Below, one piece after another: positions 5,914 to 8,938 of a stretch of DNA of 8,938 nucleotides. The position numbers and the translations under genes are program-made. The notes below the pieces were generated by a model. That model worked only from the letters and a program-made list of their open reading frames with translations, did no database searches and was not told the DNA's origin. The stretch spans positions 1-8,938 of the forward strand of contig JAKLZD010000028.1 in NCBI GenBank assembly GCA_024256245.1. The letters are read 5' to 3'. Origin of the DNA: Candidatus Methylarchaceae archaeon HK01M. Lineage in GTDB: Archaea > Thermoproteota > Nitrososphaeria > Nitrososphaerales > JACAEJ01. How positions within the stretch are numbered: position 1 is the first letter of the stretch; every line of letters starts with the position of its first letter.

Positions 5914-6663
5914 TTATCCAAATATCGTGTCGAGGACCATCATCAGCGAGAAACCTAAGATGAAGCCGAAGGTGGCTTCGTGTTCATGTCCCTTTCGGTG
6001 GCTCTCTGGAATCATTTCATGGCTCACAACAAAGGCCATAGCACCTGCTGCAAAAGCAAGACTGCTCGGCAGTAGGGGACGAGCCAGAGCAACCACCGCC
6101 ACTCCTATTAATCCACCCACAGGTTCGACTAAGCCTGTCAAGGTTGCGTACCATAGCGCCTTTCTTCGACGAAAGCCTTCTCTAATCAAGGGGAAAGCAA
6201 CTGCAGAACCCTCAGGAATATTCTGCAACCCTATAGCTGTAGCTACGATGATGCCCGCTGATATGTCTCCCCCTCCAAAGCTCACCCCTACAGCCAGACC
6301 CTCAGGAAAGTTGTGGATGGTGATAGCCAAGATCAAGAGACTTACTCTTGAGAGGGAGGAGGATGGGCCTTCGGGCCCTTTAATGAGGTGGGCATGGGGC
6401 ACATACCTGTCGAGCAGATACACAAAGATACCGCCCACCAAGAAGCCTACTACAGCCACCAAAACCCCGCCCAGTTCGATGGCTGGAATTAGGAGACTGA
6501 ACGCTGTGGCGGCGAGCATGACTCCTGCTGCGAACCCGAGCATCGTGTCCAGTGTGCGGTGTGATATATCTTTAATGAAAAATACTGGGAGGCCACCTAT
6601 GCCTGTAGCTGCGCCAGCTATAAGGCTGGCGAATAAACCTAACTCAATGAATTCAAGGGTCAT
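5914..6663 (-). CDS. ZIP-family divalent metal transporter
   Basis: 249 residues, ATG at 6663, with a TATA box about 28 bases upstream. About eight hydrophobic segments span the chain. The metal-site helices are clear: HNFPEG (117-122) in the fourth segment and QNIPEG (147-152) in the fifth, the paired H-N-x-P-E-G / Q-N-x-P-E-G signature of ZIP proteins. Glu180 lies in the next helix, and HEMIPESH (215-222) precedes a His/Glu-rich loop, HRKGHEHE (222-229). The cytoplasmic loop between segments three and four (about 86-105, RYVPHAHLIKG) carries two histidines. Length and motifs fit the bacterial/archaeal GufA-like branch. It should move Zn2+, possibly Fe2+ or Mn2+, across the cytoplasmic membrane; specificity cannot be read from sequence. 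It converges on afpA (42 bases between stops) and lies downstream of the Dps-like ferritin gene on the same strand, separated by 299 bases and a T-run terminator. Confidence 0.93.
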   Translation of the reverse strand: MTLEFIELGLFASLIAGAATGIGGLPVFFIKDISHRTLDTMLGFAAGVMLAATAFSLLIPAIELGGVLVAVVGFLVGGIFVYLLDRYVPHAHLIKGPEGPSSSLSRVSLLILAITIHNFPEGLAVGVSFGGGDISAGIIVATAIGLQNIPEGSAVAFPLIREGFRRRKALWYATLTGLVEPVGGLIGVAVVALARPLLPSSLAFAAGAMAFVVSHEMIPESHRKGHEHEATFGFILGFSLMMVLDTIFG

Positions 6664-6687
6664 ACGTCTATGACTAGGACGCTTTCA

Positions 6688-6694
6688 TTTATAA
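6688..6694 (-). promoter_or_regulatory. TATA box for the ZIP gene
   Basis: TTATAAA on the minus strand is centred 28 bases before the ATG at 6663, with no Shine-Dalgarno motif in between. The spacing indicates a leaderless or nearly leaderless transcript. Confidence 0.55.
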
Positions 6695-6935
6695 CTACTT
6701 GGAAAGCCAAGAATAAGTCTAAATTACCTCTTTATCTTATGTATCCTTTAGATTCCTTTTGGCTCTGGGCGTCTATGGTTGTGAAAGAACCTTCCCACTT
6801 AACGTCAAACTTGGCTTAGTGAAAATAATGTCTCAAAGCTCTTCTCTTCAGACTTCCCAGTCGAAAAGAACGTTGATTTGAATGCTTTGGTCACAGAAAG
6901 TTGGCCTTACATCTATATCAATCGTTTATATTCAC

Positions 6936-6942
6936 AAAAAAA
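6936..6942 (-). terminator. T7 archaeal terminator after the ferritin-like gene
   Basis: The minus strand has a run of seven T residues (CCCTCTTTTTTTGTG) about 21 bases past the TAA stop at 6963-6965. Archaeal RNA polymerase stops at such U tracts without needing a hairpin, and none is visible here. Confidence 0.55.
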
Positions 6943-6962
6943 GAGGGTGTAGGGAGATTTGC

Positions 6963-7553
6963 TTACTCGATATGCCTGAACTTCTGCGTGTAGGGTCCCT
7001 CTCCAGCCCTTCTACGCCTGAAGTGGCCAGAATGTCTTCCTTCGAGTAGCTCTTGGAACCAAGCTTCGTGTTCTACCTCTTCGTGTAGGATTGCCAAAGA
7101 AATGTCGTAGGTACGATGATCCTTTCCATAGGTCATATTGCATATATCTGTGTAGACCCTGACTGCACATCTTTCTGCCTCCAAAAGAACCTTGAGTATC
7201 TCGCCTAAGTCGGTAGGATCGCTTGGAAGGTATGCAGCAGAACAGGCAGCATCATCATGCAACTCTTTTAGGTCTCTATGAAGCTCGCCTCCAAGCTCAT
7301 AGATGCGGGGGACGAGTGTTTCGAAGTGTAGTCGGTCTTCGAGCCTAGCATCCTCTACTATCTCCTTTACCGTCTCGCCTTCTAGGCCCGAGCAGTGCAT
7401 CCTCAGAAGGGTGTAATAGTAGTAGGTTGTGAATTCTGCTGCCGCAGCCTTCTTCAGTTTATTTATTAGGAGATTGACATCGACCCCAGCCCTCTCAACC
7501 ATCTCCCTGCCTACATTCTTCGTCGTTTGAACCTTCGTGATTTTTACGGTCAT
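6963..7553 (-). CDS. Dps-like thioferritin, iron storage / peroxide protection
   Basis: 196 residues, a ferritin-like four-helix bundle. AAAAEFTTYYYYTLLRMH (36-53) supplies Glu40; LEDRLHFETLVPRIYELGG (71-89) supplies the Glu/Asp and His76; LLEAERCAVRVY (123-134) supplies Glu127; HEEVEHEAWF (157-166) supplies the E-x-x-H ligands Glu159 and His162. Cys104 (DDAACSAAY) and Cys129 (AERC) are 25 residues apart and form the cysteine pair typical of archaeal Dps-like (thioferritin) proteins, which lie near the di-iron site in a dodecameric shell. In that family Fe2+ is oxidised with peroxide and stored, protecting DNA. The C-terminal tail (174-196) is rich in Arg/His (SGHFRRRRAGEG) and could contact DNA or a neighbouring subunit. 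The gene is monocistronic: its own TATA box, and a T7 terminator before the ZIP gene. Soluble and cytoplasmic. Confidence 0.9.
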   Translation of the reverse strand: MTVKITKVQTTKNVGREMVERAGVDVNLLINKLKKAAAAEFTTYYYYTLLRMHCSGLEGETVKEIVEDARLEDRLHFETLVPRIYELGGELHRDLKELHDDAACSAAYLPSDPTDLGEILKVLLEAERCAVRVYTDICNMTYGKDHRTYDISLAILHEEVEHEAWFQELLEGRHSGHFRRRRAGEGPYTQKFRHIE

Positions 7554-7582
7554 ATTATATCTGAATACTAATAACTTAGGTT

Positions 7583-7596
7583 ATATTTAATTTTTC
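7583..7596 (-). promoter_or_regulatory. BRE/TATA promoter of the ferritin-like gene
   Basis: The minus strand reads GAAAAA TTAAATAT: a purine-rich BRE-like string followed by a TATA box centred about 33 bases before the ATG at 7553. Transcription would start some 5-8 bases upstream of the ATG. No clear repressor palindrome overlaps it. Confidence 0.55.
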
Positions 7597-7820
7597 AAAC
7601 CGTCATTTTGAATCTTCTTAAACACAACAAACAGCATTATACAGTCTCCTCTTCTAGTGTGATACTTCGTTCAAAGGTTCGTCTATAGTCTAGACTTCCT
7701 GTATATCAGTTCATGAGCCTATCTTCTTCCTTACTGGAAGGTGTTGAAATCGTACTGCGCTTGGTGAGATGCTGGAACATATCTGCTTATAAGGAAGATC
7801 GCCTTAGTCTGGCATGACAG

Positions 7821-7945
7821 CATAAGGCACCACCGCCGATACAGTTTTTTAGACGGACCACTTAGGTAACAACTTCTTTTATCTCCAATAAGTTGGGCCC
7901 GAGTTTCTCACAAAGGAAGACATAATGTAAGCAACCGGCGATACA
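7821..7945 (+). repeat. Imperfect direct repeat, two copies 100 bases apart
   Basis: Copy one (7821-7843) is CATAA-N7-ACCGCCGATACA and copy two (7921-7945) is CATAA-N8/9-ACCGGCGATACA. Both are followed within a few bases by AGAC. The start-to-start distance is exactly 100 bases. The shared core is about 12 bases with one mismatch. No third copy is seen, so this is not a CRISPR array. Confidence 0.4.
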
Positions 7946-7983
7946 TATAGACTGGTATTTTTACGTACAAGGCACCTCATTTT

Positions 7984-8938
7984 CTATAGAGTTTGTCGCC
8001 CAAGAAAGAGACTCATAAATCTCTCCCCTTCCATGATCCCTAAAGAGCCTTCTCTGACAGAAAATTCATCGAAATGTTCAACTCTATCTCCATTATTTTG
8101 AGATGTTGAAAAGATGGCGAAAGGGACAGGACCCCTTGCATGAATCCTCAGATCCGTCAGTGTAGCATGGTCGGATAAAATCGCGATAGTATAATCGCCT
8201 TCAAGACAATCCAACAACCTACCAACCAACCTTCTATCCATGTCTTCTATAGTCTTTATCTTCAATTCATAATCTCCTCTATGGCTCGCTTCATCTGGCG
8301 CTTCTACATGGACCAAAATAAGATCGTGATTTTCGAGGCTCTTTAATGTGTATTCCGCCTTACCTTCGTAGTTCGTGTCGTAATCGCCCGTAGCGCCTGG
8401 GACTCTTATTATATCCATACCTGCGGAGACCCCTATCCCATTGACTATATCCACTGCGGAGATTACCGCGCCCTTAACTCCGTGAACATCATAAAAAGAC
8501 TGAAAGTTAGACCTTCTCCCTTGACCCCAGGGCCATATCATATTCGCGGGTGCCTTTCCTTCTTTGACCCTCTTCCTGTTGATTGGATGGTTGGAGAGTA
8601 TGTCTTCTGAGCCTATGATCATCTCCCTCAGCGTCTGGGCCGTCTTTGCGCCTCTATCCTCGATTTGTCTTGGAAGAATCTCAGAGATCGATCTGTCTAA
8701 AGCATCATGAGGTGGCGTACAGACTATCTTGTCTGAGTATTTGTCTCCCCTCAGCACGAGAAGATGTCTATAGCCCACACCTGTAAAGAACTCGATTTCC
8801 CTGATTCTTCCATAAGCTTTACCGATATGCTCTATAAGCTCTCTAGCATCTTCAGTCGAGATATGACCTGCAGAGTAGTCTTTCAGGATGCCTTCCTTCA
8901 CTGTTATCAAGTTACATCTGAATGCCAGATCATCTTCG
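7984..8938 (-). CDS. apgM: Archaeal 2,3-bisphosphoglycerate-independent phosphoglycerate mutase (5' end beyond window)
   Basis: 317 residues are visible out of roughly 400 in the family. The frame continues unbroken to the right edge (DDLAFRCNLITVKEG), so the TTG at 8910 is an internal leucine and the true start lies outside. The enzyme interconverts 3- and 2-phosphoglycerate in glycolysis and gluconeogenesis and belongs to the alkaline phosphatase superfamily. Visible marks, counted from the Leu at 8910: DYSAGHISTEDA (11-22), PWGQG (127-131), VPGATGDYDTNYEGKA (170-185), HVEAPDEASHRGD (201-213) with its metal-binding Asp/His, LSDHAT (245-250) with the Asp-His pair, and HARGPVP (257-263). The N-terminal metal site and catalytic serine are outside the window. 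The last motif is usually H-(S/T)-G-D-P-V-P; here Asp is replaced by Gly, a small departure. No T-run terminator is obvious after the stop. Confidence 0.93.
   Translation of the reverse strand, partial: EDDLAFRCNLITVKEGILKDYSAGHISTEDARELIEHIGKAYGRIREIEFFTGVGYRHLLVLRGDKYSDKIVCTPPHDALDRSISEILPRQIEDRGAKTAQTLREMIIGSEDILSNHPINRKRVKEGKAPANMIWPWGQGRRSNFQSFYDVHGVKGAVISAVDIVNGIGVSAGMDIIRVPGATGDYDTNYEGKAEYTLKSLENHDLILVHVEAPDEASHRGDYELKIKTIEDMDRRLVGRLLDCLEGDYTIAILSDHATLTDLRIHARGPVPFAIFSTSQNNGDRVEHFDEFSVREGSLGIMEGERFMSLFLGRQTL

Larger units (their letters stand above)
6664..6962 (-). other. 299-base intergenic region between ferritin-like and ZIP genes
   Basis: It holds the T7 terminator of the ferritin-like gene (6936-6942) and the TATA box of the ZIP gene (6688-6694). 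Between them (about 6710-6930) I see no frame longer than about 26 codons with any recognisable content, no tRNA features and no strong hairpin. Confidence 0.6.
7554..7983 (-). other. 430-base intergenic region with no recognised gene
   Basis: It contains the ferritin-like promoter at its left end and a spaced direct repeat at its right end. The longest ATG frame I find by eye (plus strand, 7713-7817, 34 codons) resembles nothing I know. I found no tRNA T-arm, no RNase P or SRP RNA core and no C/D-box pair. A T6 run on the plus strand at 7845-7850 could end a small RNA, but no matching promoter is convincing. Confidence 0.5.

Noticed and set aside
5927..6673. 248-codon plus-strand frame covering the ZIP gene
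   Set aside because: Exact antisense of a clear ZIP transporter; its translation is Pro/Lys/Ser-rich with no domain. It is a by-product of the GC-richer codons of the real gene.
7660..7700. tRNA T-arm suggested by AAAGGTTCG
   Set aside because: No pairing T-stem, acceptor stem or anticodon arm could be found around it.
7713..7817. 34-codon plus-strand frame in the apgM-ferritin gap
   Set aside because: No recognisable similarity, no Shine-Dalgarno or well-spaced TATA box; length is within chance.
7821..7945. CRISPR array
   Set aside because: Only two imperfect copies of a core of about 12 bases and no regular spacer series.

Overview
The window looks archaeal. Several gene starts have an AT-rich TATA-like box centred about 25-33 bases upstream and little or no leader, with no Shine-Dalgarno sequence. 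The gene families are also archaeal: a zinc/KH NusA-like protein, archaeal-type phosphoglycerate mutase (ApgM), archaeoflavoprotein AfpA, Mer-like coenzyme F420 oxidoreductases, a thioferritin-type Dps-like protein and an integrase tail of the 'Y-x-R-P-T' type. Base composition is moderate to low GC and AGA/AGG arginine codons are frequent. I infer a member of the TACK group (Thaumarchaeota/Aigarchaeota/Bathyarchaeota-like), but the sequence alone does not fix the lineage.

Layout, left to right. (1) 1-482, minus strand: 5' part of a zinc-finger/KH NusA-like protein, cut by the window edge. (2) 661-2076, minus: an exported, C-terminally anchored protein with five near-identical 54-56 residue beta-propeller-type repeats, expressed from a leaderless promoter. 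(3) 2181-2414, plus: the decayed C-terminal tail of a tyrosine recombinase, followed at once by a 115-residue winged-helix-like gene (2452-2799) and a small cytochrome b5-like protein (2961-3197). (4) 3393-5871, plus: a compact redox cluster of two diverged Mer-like F420/flavin oxidoreductases, the second starting 7 bases after the first ends, followed by an AfpA-type flavoprotein with its own apparent promoter. (5) 5914-6663, minus: a ZIP metal transporter, convergent with afpA. (6) 6963-7553, minus: a thioferritin/Dps-like iron-storage protein followed by a T7 terminator. (7) 7554-7983: a 430-base intergenic stretch with an imperfect direct repeat spaced exactly 100 bases apart. (8) 7984-8938, minus: archaeal phosphoglycerate mutase, whose N-terminus lies beyond the window.

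Functional themes. The central cluster suggests F420/FMN-linked electron transfer, possibly C1-pterin chemistry. The ZIP transporter and Dps-like ferritin are neighbours and both concern divalent metals (uptake and safe storage), although each has its own promoter. The integrase remnant marks an old integration event, and the small winged-helix gene beside it may be cargo. No CRISPR array, tRNA, rRNA or intact transposon was seen.
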